Below are positions 34,612 to 44,558 of a DNA stretch of 64,000 nt, piece after piece. This stretch comes from Sporosarcina luteola (GTDB lineage Bacteria; Bacillota; Bacilli; Bacillales_A; Planococcaceae). Both the position numbers and the translations under genes were made by a program. The DNA is taken from positions 1-64,000 of the forward strand of contig NZ_BJYL01000012.1 in assembly GCF_007991495.1 (NCBI RefSeq), read 5' to 3'. Each line of letters starts with the position of its first letter. Positions within the stretch are counted from its first letter, which is position 1. The notes under the pieces are model-generated. The model made no database searches, had not been told where the DNA came from, and saw only the letters and a list, made by a program, of their open reading frames with translations.

Positions 34612-35688
34612 ATGAAACGGCCGGTGATCGTATTGACAGGTGGCGGGACAGCGGGGCATGTCTCCGTGAACGAAGCGCTAATACCTGTTTTCATTGACAA
34701 AGGATATGAAGTCCACTATATCGGTTCCCATGATGGAATCGAAAAAGAATTGATAAAGGATCGACATCGTGAAGTGACATACCATGCGATCCAGAGCGGC
34801 AAATTACGCAGATATTTCTCAATGAAGAACTTTTCGGATCCCTTTCGTGTCGGCGCAGGAGTTGTTCAAGCTTTTTCCATCCTTCGGAAATTAAAACCTG
34901 AAATCATTTTTTCTAAAGGTGGTTTTGTCTCTGTGCCAGTTGTATTGGCGGCAAAACTGGCGAAGATTCCTGTAGTCGTACATGAATCGGATGTCACCCC
35001 AGGTTTGGCAAACAAACTTGCACTTCCTTTTTCTAACCATATTTTCACAGTCTTTGAACAAACCCTTGAATATTTGCCGGTTGGAAAAGCGACTTGCACC
35101 GGGGCTGTCATCAGACCAGAAATATTTGAAGGGATCAAGGAAGAAGGTTTGCGCATTGCAGGTCTGACAGGAACTAAACCTGTTTTCATCGTCATGGGAG
35201 GGAGCCAAGGCTCAGCGCTATTGAATGATGCCACACGAAAAGAATTGACAACTATCTTAGATAGGTTTGAAGTCATACATCTTTGCGGTAAAGGGAATAT
35301 AGATGAGTCTTTGGAACGCATTCCCGGATATACACAATTTGAATATGTTACAGAAGGGCTGCCTCATTTATTAGCTGCAGCGGATTACGCAGTTTCACGA
35401 GCGGGCTCGAACGCTATATTCGAATTATTGTCCGTTCACAAGCCGATGCTCCTCATCCCATTATCCGCCGCACAAAGCAGGGGAGATCAGCTGTTGAATG
35501 CATCGCTATTCAAATCGCTCGGTATTGCGGAAACTGTCCTGGAAGAGGAATTGGAAAATTCGATGATGGTGAATTTATTTAGTTCTCTCGAGGAGAATAA
35601 AAATGATCTGGTCGAAAAAATGCAAGAGCTATCAAACACGAAATCTCCTGAAATGATGGCCGATTTGATACTGTCATACAAAAATTAG
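34612..35688 (+). CDS. MurG-like UDP-GlcNAc transferase (second MurG type)
   Basis: A 358-residue GT28 glycosyltransferase resembling MurG. The N-terminal GGGTAGHVSVNEALIP is the lipid-I/UDP-sugar loop; SKGGFVSVPVVLAAKLAKIP and VVHESDVTPGLANKLA are MurG hallmarks; the C-domain has MGGSQGSALLN and SRAGSNAIFELL. MurG makes lipid II by adding GlcNAc to lipid I on the cytoplasmic face. It is outside a division-cell-wall cluster and upstream of odhA, so it may be a MurG2-type paralogue. ATG 34612 follows AATGAGG. Confidence 0.87.
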   Translation: MKRPVIVLTGGGTAGHVSVNEALIPVFIDKGYEVHYIGSHDGIEKELIKDRHREVTYHAIQSGKLRRYFSMKNFSDPFRVGAGVVQAFSILRKLKPEIIFSKGGFVSVPVVLAAKLAKIPVVVHESDVTPGLANKLALPFSNHIFTVFEQTLEYLPVGKATCTGAVIRPEIFEGIKEEGLRIAGLTGTKPVFIVMGGSQGSALLNDATRKELTTILDRFEVIHLCGKGNIDESLERIPGYTQFEYVTEGLPHLLAAADYAVSRAGSNAIFELLSVHKPMLLIPLSAAQSRGDQLLNASLFKSLGIAETVLEEELENSMMVNLFSSLEENKNDLVEKMQELSNTKSPEMMADLILSYKN

Positions 35689-35887
35689 CTGGAATAGGTA
35701 CGAGATAGGTGAAAAAGCGGAGAAGTATTATTGCATTTATCTAAAAAGAACTGTTTCGTTATAGGCGATATAAAAGTCAATTAATTTATACGAAACCCTT
35801 TCAGTTATAGTTTTTGCGTGGTAATATGGATACGGATAAAAAATAAAAACACAACAGGCCAATTGGCAAATGTGGAGGTCATTTTAC

Positions 35888-38698
35888 ATGTCGAACAATG
35901 TTGGTACCCAACGTTCCCCTTATTCGGTATTCACAGGTCCGAACCTTGGGTATGTAATGGAAATGTATGAACAGTTCAAAGTGTCACCTGAATCGATAGA
36001 CCCTGAGCTTGCTGAGATGTTCAGAAGCTATGGCGCACCTTCGGTTGATGGAGTCGAACAAACAACAGCAGTATCAGCTGTACCTACCGGTGATTTCGGA
36101 AAAGTATTAGCTGCTTACACGTTAATTGACGCTATCCGTGCATATGGGCATCTTGCCGCGGATATATATCCTTTGAACGACCGTCCAAAAGACGCGACCC
36201 GGCTGGAACTTTCGTATTACGGTTTAACCGAAAACGATTTGCAATCAATGCCAGCCTCTTTGTTCTTGAAAAATGTACCATCCAATATTGAAAACGGACT
36301 AGAAGCCGTAAACTATTTGAAGTCATTGTACACTGGCAAAATTGCCTATGAATTTGCCCATGTCATTGATGAGGAAGAACGTTCTTGGATTCAATCAAAG
36401 ATTGAAAGCGGCGGTATTTCCGCAAGCCTATCAGCTGATGATAAAAAGGCATTGCTAGAAAGATTGACGAAAGTTGAAGGCTTTGAGAAGTTCATTCACC
36501 GTACTTTTGTCGGGGCAAAACGTTTCTCCATCGAAGGGCTCGACTCTCTTGTAGTGCTCTTAGACGAACTAGTTCGCCGTTCAGAAGCAGATAAAATGAA
36601 AAAAGTATTAATCGGCATGGCACACCGTGGCCGATTAAACGTACTGACACATATTTTGAATAAACCTTATGAAATGATGTTTGCTGAATTTGCTGGTGTC
36701 CCTTCGGACCCATTTATCCCTGAGGATGGTTCTTTATCGACTTCCCGCGGATGGTTCGGCGATGTTAAATACCATATGGGTGCTCTTTATAAAGCTCCAT
36801 CTGGTACAGAACGATTCCTTGCTTACAACCCATCCCATTTGGAGGTTGTAAATCCTGTTGTCGCGGGCCAAACCCGTGCTGCTCAAGAATCAACGGGCGA
36901 GGAAGGATTGCCTGAACACGATATGAAGTCTGCATATGCCATTATGATCCATGGCGACGCTGCATTCCCGGGACAAGGAATTGTACCGGAAACATTTAAC
37001 TATAGCCGAGTTCGTGGATATAAGACCGGCGGCTCGATCCATATCATTGCGAACAATACGATCGGTTTCACGACTGAATATTATGATTCAAGATCAACGC
37101 ATTATTCTTCAGATCCTGCAAAGGGATTCGAAGTACCGATCTTGCATGTCAATGCTGACAGTCCGGAAGATGTAATTGCTGTTGCGGCTTTCGCATTTGA
37201 ATACCGTCAAAAATTCGGCAAGGACATCTTAATTGATCTAATCGGATACCGTCGCTATGGACATAACGAAATGGATGAACCATTAGTTACGAATCCGATG
37301 ATGTATCACCTTATCCATAAACATCCAACTCCGCGTCAGCTTTATGGAACTGAACTTGTAAATGCCGACATTATTAAGGACACTGATGTTGAGAAGCTTG
37401 ATGCTGATGTGTTTGCAATGATGCAAGCTGCATATGACAGAGTGAAAGAACATTCATCTGACGTGAAAAAACGTTCTAATGCAACGCCTGAAAACGTATT
37501 GGCAGGATACCCAAGAGATCTTGAAACGGGTGTAGAACAGGAAAGACTTCAAAAAATGAATGAAGAGCTTCTTTCTTATCCTGAGGATTTTACTGTTTTC
37601 AGTAAATTGGACCGGATCTTGAAACGCCGTGAAGAACCGTTTAAAGGAAAAGGGAAAATTGACTGGGCACATGCCGAGCAATTGGCATTCGGTTCCATCC
37701 TTCAAGACGGGAAGCCTATCCGCATTACCGGTCAAGACGTTCAACGCGGTACGTTCGCACACCGTCATTTAGTTTTACATGATGAAAAAACAGGTGAAGA
37801 ATTTGTTCCACTTCATCATATTAGCGATTCAAATGCTTCGTTTGTAGCGTATAACAGCCCGTTGACAGAGTTTGCGGTTGTTGGTTATGAATTTGGTTAT
37901 AACTTGGAAAAAGATCAGTCTCTTTCAATTTGGGAAGCCCAATATGGCGACTTTGCAAATATGGCCCAAGTGATGTTTGACCAATTCATTTCTTCAAGCC
38001 ACTCCAAATGGGGTCAGCAATCCGGTATGGTGATTCTGTTGCCACATGCATATGAAGGTCAAGGACCGGAGCACTCCAGTGCACGACTTGAAAGATACTT
38101 GCAATTATGTGCTGAAAATAACTGGACGGTTGCCAACATTTCAAGCGCAGCAAACTATTTCCACGTCTTGCGCAGACAGGCAATGATGCTTGGCACTGAA
38201 GTTGAACGTCCGTTAGTCATCGTCTCACCTAAATCCCTACTGCGCCACCCGCTTGTCGGTGCGGATGTAAGCGATCTGTCAGAAGGTCACTTCGAAACAG
38301 TTCTCGAACAGCCGGGTACAGGGCAGGAGCCTGGAAAAGTGAAGAAAATTCTATTTGCCAGCGGTAAAATGGCAATCGACCTTGCTGAAAAGGTAAAAGA
38401 CGGAGAAGGATTCGAACACTTGCATATCGTTCGTGTGGAACAGCTTTACCCGTTCCCATCAGAAAAAATTGCTGAAATCACTGCTCGTTTCCCGAAAGCG
38501 AAAGAACTTGTTTGGGTTCAAGAAGAACCGAAAAACATGGGTTCATGGTCATTCGCATATCCATACTTGCAAGAAATCGCAGACGGAAAAACGATTTCCT
38601 ATGCCGGACGCATCCATCGCGCAAGCCCATCCGAAGGCAGCGGCGAAGCACATAAGTCCGAACAACTCCGCATTATCGAAGAAGCTTTGAAGAAGTAA
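35888..38698 (+). CDS. odhA: 2-oxoglutarate dehydrogenase E1 component
   Basis: A 936-residue thiamine-diphosphate enzyme of the TCA cycle; it decarboxylates 2-oxoglutarate and passes succinyl groups to OdhB. An N-terminal helical region (FTGPNLGYVMEMYEQFKVSP) is followed by the E1 core with GMAHRGRLNVL, HGDAAFPGQGIVPETFN (ThDP site) and IDLIGYRRYGHNEMDEP, and by the C-terminal transketolase-like GQGPEHSSARLERYLQL. ATG 35888 has GGAGG upstream. Start and length fit the family. A repeat element separates it from odhB. Confidence 0.97.
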   Translation: MSNNVGTQRSPYSVFTGPNLGYVMEMYEQFKVSPESIDPELAEMFRSYGAPSVDGVEQTTAVSAVPTGDFGKVLAAYTLIDAIRAYGHLAADIYPLNDRPKDATRLELSYYGLTENDLQSMPASLFLKNVPSNIENGLEAVNYLKSLYTGKIAYEFAHVIDEEERSWIQSKIESGGISASLSADDKKALLERLTKVEGFEKFIHRTFVGAKRFSIEGLDSLVVLLDELVRRSEADKMKKVLIGMAHRGRLNVLTHILNKPYEMMFAEFAGVPSDPFIPEDGSLSTSRGWFGDVKYHMGALYKAPSGTERFLAYNPSHLEVVNPVVAGQTRAAQESTGEEGLPEHDMKSAYAIMIHGDAAFPGQGIVPETFNYSRVRGYKTGGSIHIIANNTIGFTTEYYDSRSTHYSSDPAKGFEVPILHVNADSPEDVIAVAAFAFEYRQKFGKDILIDLIGYRRYGHNEMDEPLVTNPMMYHLIHKHPTPRQLYGTELVNADIIKDTDVEKLDADVFAMMQAAYDRVKEHSSDVKKRSNATPENVLAGYPRDLETGVEQERLQKMNEELLSYPEDFTVFSKLDRILKRREEPFKGKGKIDWAHAEQLAFGSILQDGKPIRITGQDVQRGTFAHRHLVLHDEKTGEEFVPLHHISDSNASFVAYNSPLTEFAVVGYEFGYNLEKDQSLSIWEAQYGDFANMAQVMFDQFISSSHSKWGQQSGMVILLPHAYEGQGPEHSSARLERYLQLCAENNWTVANISSAANYFHVLRRQAMMLGTEVERPLVIVSPKSLLRHPLVGADVSDLSEGHFETVLEQPGTGQEPGKVKKILFASGKMAIDLAEKVKDGEGFEHLHIVRVEQLYPFPSEKIAEITARFPKAKELVWVQEEPKNMGSWSFAYPYLQEIADGKTISYAGRIHRASPSEGSGEAHKSEQLRIIEEALKK

Positions 38699-38752
38699 TA
38701 ATATATTTAATGTTATGCTGAAAGAAATGTTGATTTATTCATGGTTATTTCC

Positions 38753-38888
38753 GTTGCTTGTAGTGGAAGGCGGCGACTCCTGGGGGAATAGCGGGACAGG
38801 TGAGACCCCGCAACGAAGCGAAGCGAAGTGAGGAGGCTCACCGCCGCGCCCGCCCCCCGGAAAGCGTCCGCCTGGAACGGAAAGCAAC
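38753..38888 (+). repeat. Family-1 intergenic hairpin repeat, copy D, inside the odhA-odhB gap
   Basis: A 136-bp element bounded by GTTGCTT (38753-38759) and AAGCAAC (38882-38888), with a core including GAGACCCCGCAACG and GAGGAGGCTCACCG. It occupies most of the 255-bp gap between two genes normally co-transcribed. Confidence 0.92.
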
Positions 38889-38953
38889 AGTTCATGCTTA
38901 TATTGATAATTGTTACATGCCGTTGTGACGGTAGAATAGAGGAGGAATTTATT

Positions 38954-40189
38954 GTGGCAGAGATCAGAGTACCAGAACTTGCAGAATCGATTACAGAAGG
39001 AACAATCGCAAAATGGTTGAAACAACCAGGTGAAAGTGTAGACAAAGGAGAATTCATCGTTGAACTGGAAACAGACAAAGTCAACGTTGAAGTTATTTCT
39101 GAAGAAGCTGGAGTTATCCAGGAACTACTTGCTGCCGAAGGCGATACAGTCGAAGTCGGCCAAGTCATCGCAGTAGTCGGCGAAGGATCTGGAGCACCAG
39201 CTGCTCAACCAGCGGCGCCTGCCCCTAAAGCAGAGGAAGCGCCTGCTGCAGCACCTGCACCACAACAATCAGCGGCTGCAGAAACAACTGAACAAACTTC
39301 ATCTGATCGCACAATCGCTAGCCCGGCGGCTAGAAAACTAGCTCGCGAAAAAGGCATCGATCTTGCTGCTGTTTCACCAGTCGATCCAATGGGCCGCGTT
39401 CGTGCACAAGACGTTTCTGCACATGGCACTGCTCCTAAAGCACCCGTTGCAGCACCACCAGCTGCAAAATCTGCTGCACCTGTAGAAGATGGACGTGAAA
39501 CACGCGAGAAAATGACGCGCCGCCGTCAAACGATCGCCAAACGTCTTTTAGAAGTAAGACAATCTACAGCAATGCTTACAACTTTCAATGAAATCGACAT
39601 GACTGCAGTAATGGAACTTCGTAAACGCAAAAAAGACGAATTCTATGATAAAAACGATGTTCGTCTTGGTTTCATGTCATTCTTCACAAAAGCAGTCGTT
39701 GCTGCACTTAAAAAATATCCATACGTCAACTCGGAAATCGATGGCGACGAAATCATCTTGAAGCATTACTATGACGTCGGTATTGCAGTATCTACTGAAG
39801 GTGGCCTTGTCGTTCCAATCGTGCGTGACGCAGATCGCAAGAACTTTGCGGAAATCGAAGCTAACATTGGTGAACTTGCTGGAAAAGCAAGAGATAACAA
39901 ATTGACGATTGGCGATATGGCAGGCGGTTCATTCACAATTACCAACGGTGGCGTATTTGGATCATTATTATCAACACCAATCTTAAACGGTACTCAAGTT
40001 GGTATTCTTGGAATGCACACAATTCAAAAACGCCCGATTGCTGTTGGCAACGAAGTAGAAATCCGTCCGATGATGTATATCGCATTATCATATGACCACC
40101 GTGTCATCGATGGAAAAGATTCAGTCGGCTTCTTGAAAATGGTCAAAGAATTGATCGAAAACCCTGAAGACCTACTTTTAGGTTCTTGA
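38954..40189 (+). CDS. odhB: 2-oxoglutarate dehydrogenase E2 (dihydrolipoyl succinyltransferase)
   Basis: A 411-residue E2 subunit. The lipoyl domain (residues 1-77) carries the lipoylated Lys in [12 protein letters not shown]. An Ala/Pro linker (about 85-120) is followed by a peripheral subunit-binding domain ([16 protein letters not shown]). The catalytic domain ends with [11 protein letters not shown] (active-site His near 380). It transfers succinyl to CoA. GTG 38954 follows GGAGG by 8 bases; a longer reading frame that begins inside the repeat at 38828 is not the true start. Confidence 0.97.
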   Translation: MAEIRVPELAESITEGTIAKWLKQPGESVDKGEFIVELETDKVNVEVISEEAGVIQELLAAEGDTVEVGQVIAVVGEGSGAPAAQPAAPAPKAEEAPAAAPAPQQSAAAETTEQTSSDRTIASPAARKLAREKGIDLAAVSPVDPMGRVRAQDVSAHGTAPKAPVAAPPAAKSAAPVEDGRETREKMTRRRQTIAKRLLEVRQSTAMLTTFNEIDMTAVMELRKRKKDEFYDKNDVRLGFMSFFTKAVVAALKKYPYVNSEIDGDEIILKHYYDVGIAVSTEGGLVVPIVRDADRKNFAEIEANIGELAGKARDNKLTIGDMAGGSFTITNGGVFGSLLSTPILNGTQVGILGMHTIQKRPIAVGNEVEIRPMMYIALSYDHRVIDGKDSVGFLKMVKELIENPEDLLLGS

Positions 40190-40208
40190 TTCGATAATTA
40201 CAAACAAC

Positions 40209-40233
40209 GGCCCGAAATCTTCGGGCCTTTTTT
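40209..40233 (+). terminator. Intrinsic terminator of odhAB
   Basis: GGCCCGA (40209-40215) pairs with TCGGGCC (40221-40227), followed by six Ts. Confidence 0.92.
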
Positions 40234-40262
40234 CAAATTAATGCAATTGGAAGGTGAGCGCT

Positions 40263-40460
40263 ATGTCATTTATGAATTGGACGACCGCTCCGACACTACG
40301 AAAAGTCGTATGTACACATGCAAATGCGGAAAAGTATGTAGTGACGGACGTATTGACGCCTGGCAAAGAGTATGACGTTAAGAATGAGACAGACGAATTC
40401 ATTTTCATCGTAGATAATACTGGCAAAGTCGGCGGCTATTATAAAACGTATTTCGAATGA
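40263..40460 (+). CDS. Small conserved Bacillales protein (DUF6501-like)
   Basis: A 65-residue soluble protein: MNWTTAPTLRKVVCTHANAE, then a beta-rich DVKNETDEFIFIVDNTGKVG and the end GGYYKTYFE. The pattern resembles DUF6501-type proteins (family assigned from memory, moderate certainty). The function is unknown. GGAAGGTGAG precedes ATG 40263. It lies between the odhB terminator and its own terminator, so it may be a separate unit. Confidence 0.7.
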   Translation: MSFMNWTTAPTLRKVVCTHANAEKYVVTDVLTPGKEYDVKNETDEFIFIVDNTGKVGGYYKTYFE

Positions 40461-40466
40461 TCATTC

Positions 40467-40502
40467 GCCCGATGCCGATAATAGGCAATCGGGCATTTTT
40501 AA
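40467..40502 (+). terminator. Intrinsic terminator of the small DUF6501-like gene
   Basis: GCCCGATGCC (40467-40476) pairs with GGCAATCGGGC (40484-40494) with one bulge, followed by TTTTT. It ends 17 bp before the yojN start. Confidence 0.85.
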
Positions 40503-40518
40503 TTAGGAGGTAAAAAAA

Positions 40519-41382
40519 ATGAACACGCTCATTCCTGAGGAAAGAAAGCAAAGGCATGCCAGGACATACAATACACATGAACAATCATTGATTCAAGAAG
40601 GCGGGTATATTTCACCTATCCCGGATCTATGGGAAGACATTTTAATCGGTGTTGTTTTAAAGAAGCCTGTCTTGTTAAAAGGCCCATCCGGATCAGGTAA
40701 GACAAAGCTTGCGCAAAGCATCTCTCAATTTTTCAATCAGCCCATGCATAGCGTGAACTGTTCAGTTGACCTCGACGCGGAGTCGTTATTAGGATTTAAA
40801 ACGATCATTACAAAAGAAGGACAAACAGTTATAGAATTTGTCGAGGGACCTGTCGTTCAAGCGATGAAAGAGGGACATATCCTCTATATAGATGAAATTA
40901 ATATGGCAAAGCCCGAAACGTTGCCAATCCTACATAGCGTGCTGGATCATAGACGTATGTTAACAAACCCATTTACGGGGGAAGTTATACAAGCGCATGC
41001 CGATTTTGCCGTCATTGCAGCGATTAATGAAGGATATGTCGGGACATCGCCAATGAATGAAGCATTAAAAAATCGGTTCATTTCCTTTTCGATTCCTTAT
41101 CTTGCGGGAGATCAACTCCGGGAAATCATTCAAGCACAGTTTCCATCTGCGGATGAAGCATTGGTCAATTTAATGATGAACATTAATGAGGATTTGAAGA
41201 AACAAGTGATGAACGGCTTATTGGCTGAAGAGGCAGCATCGGTAAGGAGTCTACTGGATGCCATGGCGCTCGCGGAACATATTCCGGTAAGGCGTGCAGT
41301 CCAGTACGCGATTGCCGAAAAACTGGATGATAAAATGGAACAGAAACTCATCATGGAGTTAGTAGATACGTGGGTGAAATGA
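40519..41382 (+). CDS. yojN: MoxR-type AAA+ ATPase (YojN, CbbQ/NorQ group)
   Basis: A 287-residue AAA+ ATPase. Walker A is GPSGSGKTKLA near residue 55; Walker B is ILYIDEINMAKPETLP near 118; sensor 1 is FAVIAAINEGYVGTSPMNEA near 158. MoxR/CbbQ/NorQ proteins pair with a von Willebrand A partner to remodel or metallate enzymes. YojO, 10 bp downstream, is that partner. GGAGG precedes ATG 40519. The client is unknown; odhAB upstream is the only metabolic neighbour. Confidence 0.9.
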   Translation: MNTLIPEERKQRHARTYNTHEQSLIQEGGYISPIPDLWEDILIGVVLKKPVLLKGPSGSGKTKLAQSISQFFNQPMHSVNCSVDLDAESLLGFKTIITKEGQTVIEFVEGPVVQAMKEGHILYIDEINMAKPETLPILHSVLDHRRMLTNPFTGEVIQAHADFAVIAAINEGYVGTSPMNEALKNRFISFSIPYLAGDQLREIIQAQFPSADEALVNLMMNINEDLKKQVMNGLLAEEAASVRSLLDAMALAEHIPVRRAVQYAIAEKLDDKMEQKLIMELVDTWVK

Positions 41383-41392
41383 GGCGAAACAA

Positions 41393-43285
41393 ATGGTGAA
41401 GTTAAATCGGTTCATTCAATTTAATGATGAAACAATCGATGCCAATCTGTTATTGCTTTATGAACGAGTGGGTAGAGCGCTTGCGGATGCACCATATCTG
41501 AAACTAACCGAACGAAAACTTTTTGAATTACAACCGACGGAGGGTGTTATTTCATTAAGTGTGTTTTGGCGCCATCGTCCGGATGATATTACCCATGCGG
41601 GAAGACTTTCGGATGTGTATTTAATGACAGCGGGTTTTTGGAAGCATTTTTCAGTTCTAGATTGGGTTAATTTCAGAGCTATGTATAAGAATCATCCTTT
41701 GCGGAAATTTACGGAAGAAATGCTGTTGATGTTTGAAGAGTTCAGATTGATGGATTTTGTCGAGAAGGAACGGCCTGGCACGGGGCGAGCTTTTTCTGTA
41801 AGGCGTCAGCTGATGCTTCAATTTCATCGTGACCGGCTATTTTCCAATTTCAAAAAAGGGTTTTATACAGATGCTTTGATGAATCAGCTCTTTATCACTC
41901 TCCATGAAGGGATGTACAGAGATACACAAGTGGAGTGGGAGTTGCCGATTGAACATATCCAATTGATTGCTTCTTATGCAACTGATGCGAGATCTACGTC
42001 TGACATGGCTGGTTTGGTGGAAAGAGTTGTTTTTATGATTGAGGAGATCATCAAAGATGATCTTATCCACCAGTATTATGCGATCGGTGATTCGATTTCA
42101 GAGAAGACCGCCGTTTTTCATTATCATGAAGGAATGGCAGATGCGGAAAAAGGTGAAACGGAAGTAAAGGAAACGATTGAAGAAATTTTCCGTACGTGGC
42201 ATCGTGAAAATGAAAGTGAGGCCGGTGTACATCTGGAGTACGAACTTGAGCATGGCCGGGCGGGCCGAGGTGATGGCAGCAATGCAACAGAGGGCAATGA
42301 AGATGCCGAAATTCAAGAAACCGGCAGTGGACATTCAGAAGGAAATGAAAGTGAACGGTGGTCTGACGAAGAACGGGAGCAAACCAATAAGAAATCCGAA
42401 CAGAAAAAGGCTGGGCGGGAGTTCGGGAAAGAGCATGTTCATGTTGTCTACGAAGAAAAGGAAGTTGAAGTGGTTCGTAATGATGATAATAAAGCGAAGC
42501 TCGTACGTTGGCGTGAAGAACAAAAGCCCTATATACGTTCTTTCGTCGACGAAATGAGGAAAAGGATAGAGTTAAAAGAAGACGCAAGAAGAAACCGGTT
42601 AGTGAAGGGGAGATTATCGACAAAACTCACTACTTTACTAGTCGATGAACGACCTCGACCATTTTATCGTAAAAATATCCCGTCAGACCGATTAGATGCA
42701 GTGTTTGGATTGCTTGTTGACGGATCAGCTTCCATGATGGATAAATTGGATGAAACGAAGAAAGCGGTCCTTCTATTCCATGATGTGCTAAGGCAGCTTT
42801 CCGTTCAACATGAGATTTCATCCTATTATGAAGACGCCAACCATGCGACAAAGGAACTTCAACCGAATGTGTTTGAACTTATGCATACGTTTGGAGATCA
42901 GCGGAAAGATGATGGTTTAGGCATACTTTCATTTGAAACGAATGAGGATAACCGGGATGGGTTTGCCATTCGCTGGATGACGCAAAGACTTTTAGCAAGA
43001 TCAGAAAAACATAGGTTCTTGCTTGTTTTTTCCGACGGGGAACCTTCCGCGTTCGGGTATGACCGAAACGGGATTCTGGATACGCGGGAATCTGTCATGG
43101 AGGCTGAAAAGAGAGGGGTCTCCGTCATCCACCTATTTTTAGCTTCTGAAGAGCCAACCGACGACCAGCGTGCGTTATTTTCGATGATGTTTGGAAACAA
43201 ATCCGCAGCATCCGACTCTGTTGAAAATTTTACGGATCAAACAGTAAGGATCCTTCGGAAGTTGCTGGGGATTGCAATCGGGTGA
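41393..43285 (+). CDS. yojO: VWA-domain protein (YojO, CbbO/NorD group)
   Basis: A 630-residue protein. An N-terminal helical domain is followed by a highly acidic linker (about residues 240-350, rich in Glu/Gly/Asn) and a C-terminal von Willebrand A domain. The MIDAS motif DGSAS is in LLVDGSASMMDKLD near residue 442, and FSDGEPSAFGYD is near 545. It is the partner of the YojN ATPase, as in CbbQ-CbbO and NorQ-NorD pairs. ATG 41393 follows GAGGCG. The complex is cytoplasmic; the client is unknown. Confidence 0.9.
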   Translation: MVKLNRFIQFNDETIDANLLLLYERVGRALADAPYLKLTERKLFELQPTEGVISLSVFWRHRPDDITHAGRLSDVYLMTAGFWKHFSVLDWVNFRAMYKNHPLRKFTEEMLLMFEEFRLMDFVEKERPGTGRAFSVRRQLMLQFHRDRLFSNFKKGFYTDALMNQLFITLHEGMYRDTQVEWELPIEHIQLIASYATDARSTSDMAGLVERVVFMIEEIIKDDLIHQYYAIGDSISEKTAVFHYHEGMADAEKGETEVKETIEEIFRTWHRENESEAGVHLEYELEHGRAGRGDGSNATEGNEDAEIQETGSGHSEGNESERWSDEEREQTNKKSEQKKAGREFGKEHVHVVYEEKEVEVVRNDDNKAKLVRWREEQKPYIRSFVDEMRKRIELKEDARRNRLVKGRLSTKLTTLLVDERPRPFYRKNIPSDRLDAVFGLLVDGSASMMDKLDETKKAVLLFHDVLRQLSVQHEISSYYEDANHATKELQPNVFELMHTFGDQRKDDGLGILSFETNEDNRDGFAIRWMTQRLLARSEKHRFLLVFSDGEPSAFGYDRNGILDTRESVMEAEKRGVSVIHLFLASEEPTDDQRALFSMMFGNKSAASDSVENFTDQTVRILRKLLGIAIG

Positions 43286-43322
43286 CAGGTACCCAATCAA
43301 TTCATGCAATTCTTTCGATGAG

Positions 43323-43347
43323 AAAAACCGCCTCTACAGGCGGTTTT
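43323..43347. terminator. Bidirectional terminator between yojO and telA
   Basis: AAAAACCGCCT pairs with AGGCGGTTTTT around a 4-base loop. A- and T-runs serve both converging genes. Confidence 0.9.
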
Positions 43348-43352
43348 TGTCG

Positions 43353-44558
43353 TTAGTATGGACGGTCAGGGGTTTGTGTTTTTTCGTGAACGGCGAGAAG
43401 GCGTTGTTTTAGCTCTTCTTCCATACGGGCGATTTCCACTTCAGCAGCTTTTCGTTTAACGCGTCCATCTGCTTGGATGACGAGCGTTTCCTCGATTGTT
43501 TGAATTAAGTTCTCTTGTGTCTTTTTCAATGTATCGATTTCAATGATGCCGCGTTCATTTTCTTTTGCAGTTTCAATCGAGTTGACTTTAAGCATCTCTG
43601 AGTTTTTCAATAGTAGATCGTTTGTTGTCTTTGTTACTAACCGTTGCGACTCGACAGCTTTACGTTGTCTATTGAGCGTAAGTGCAATCGCGATTTGGTT
43701 CTTCCATAATGGAATGGATGTCATGATGGAAGACTGTATTTTTTCCGCGAGTGTTTGGTTCGTCTGTTGGATCATCCGTATTTGTGGAGCACTTTGGATT
43801 GTGATTTGTCTTGAAAGTTGAAGGTCGTATAACCTTTTTTCCAAACGATCCAAGAACTGCCCCATATCGTTTACTTCTTGGAAAGCCATTTGGTCATTTG
43901 ATAATTCCGCTTTTCTTTGCATTTCGGGAATGATGACAGTGGCGATTTCATCGCGTTTGATTTCTGCTGCAGCGATATACACATTCAATGCTTGGAAATA
44001 CGTTTTATTTTGTTCGTATAGGTTATCGAGCATTTGGACATCCTCGAGCAAACCTCGCTTGGAATGTTCCAATTGAACACCGATGCGATCGATTTGTGTG
44101 CTCAGCTTTTGATATTTTGTCATCATTTCTTGAATGGAGCGGGTAGCTTTACTGAAAAGGCGACTAAGTCCGGACTTTTTCTTTTCGGATAAATCTTCCG
44201 GGTCGATTTCGGAAAGCTTGCTCATTAAATCGCTAAGTACATCGCCAACCGGACCGATATCCTTACTTTGCACATGGTCCAGCATTTTATGGGAGAATCT
44301 TGATAATTCGTTTTGCGCATTTGCACCATACGTAATGATCGCTTCATAGTTTCCGACAGGGATCTGCTCGGCTAATTGCTTTGCTTTTATCTGCTCTTCC
44401 GGGGTCAAACGATCCATTAATTTAACAGCGACCTGGCCATTATTTTGTTGTTCCGTTTGCATCTCTTTCGGCAATAACGGTTCATTCATATTAAACGGAT
44501 TGTCCAATAGGTCATCCATCGTTTTCACTTCATCATTTTGTAAATTATTTTCTGTCAT
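43353..44558 (-). CDS. yaaN: TelA family toxic-anion-resistance-like protein (YaaN)
   Basis: A 401-residue, mostly alpha-helical coiled-coil protein of the TelA/KlaA/YceH family. The conserved region runs from about residue 60, and QTNQTLAEKIQSSIMTSIPL followed by WKNQIAIALTLNRQRKAV near 275-310 is the family core. Despite its name, the family links to envelope stress and cell-wall-drug tolerance. ATG 44558 has GAAAGGAG upstream, inside the end of xpaC (14-bp overlap), so the two genes are coupled as in B. subtilis xpaC-yaaN. Confidence 0.9.
   Translation of the reverse strand: MTENNLQNDEVKTMDDLLDNPFNMNEPLLPKEMQTEQQNNGQVAVKLMDRLTPEEQIKAKQLAEQIPVGNYEAIITYGANAQNELSRFSHKMLDHVQSKDIGPVGDVLSDLMSKLSEIDPEDLSEKKKSGLSRLFSKATRSIQEMMTKYQKLSTQIDRIGVQLEHSKRGLLEDVQMLDNLYEQNKTYFQALNVYIAAAEIKRDEIATVIIPEMQRKAELSNDQMAFQEVNDMGQFLDRLEKRLYDLQLSRQITIQSAPQIRMIQQTNQTLAEKIQSSIMTSIPLWKNQIAIALTLNRQRKAVESQRLVTKTTNDLLLKNSEMLKVNSIETAKENERGIIEIDTLKKTQENLIQTIEETLVIQADGRVKRKAAEVEIARMEEELKQRLLAVHEKTQTPDRPY

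Noticed and set aside
35690..35887. Catabolite-repression (cre) site upstream of odhA
   Set aside because: The ACGAAACCCTTTCAG stretch resembles a cre only loosely, and key positions do not fit the consensus.
38828..38953. N-terminal extension of odhB into the repeat
   Set aside because: The extension translates repeat DNA. GTG 38954 has a strong GGAGG and gives the normal lipoyl-domain start.
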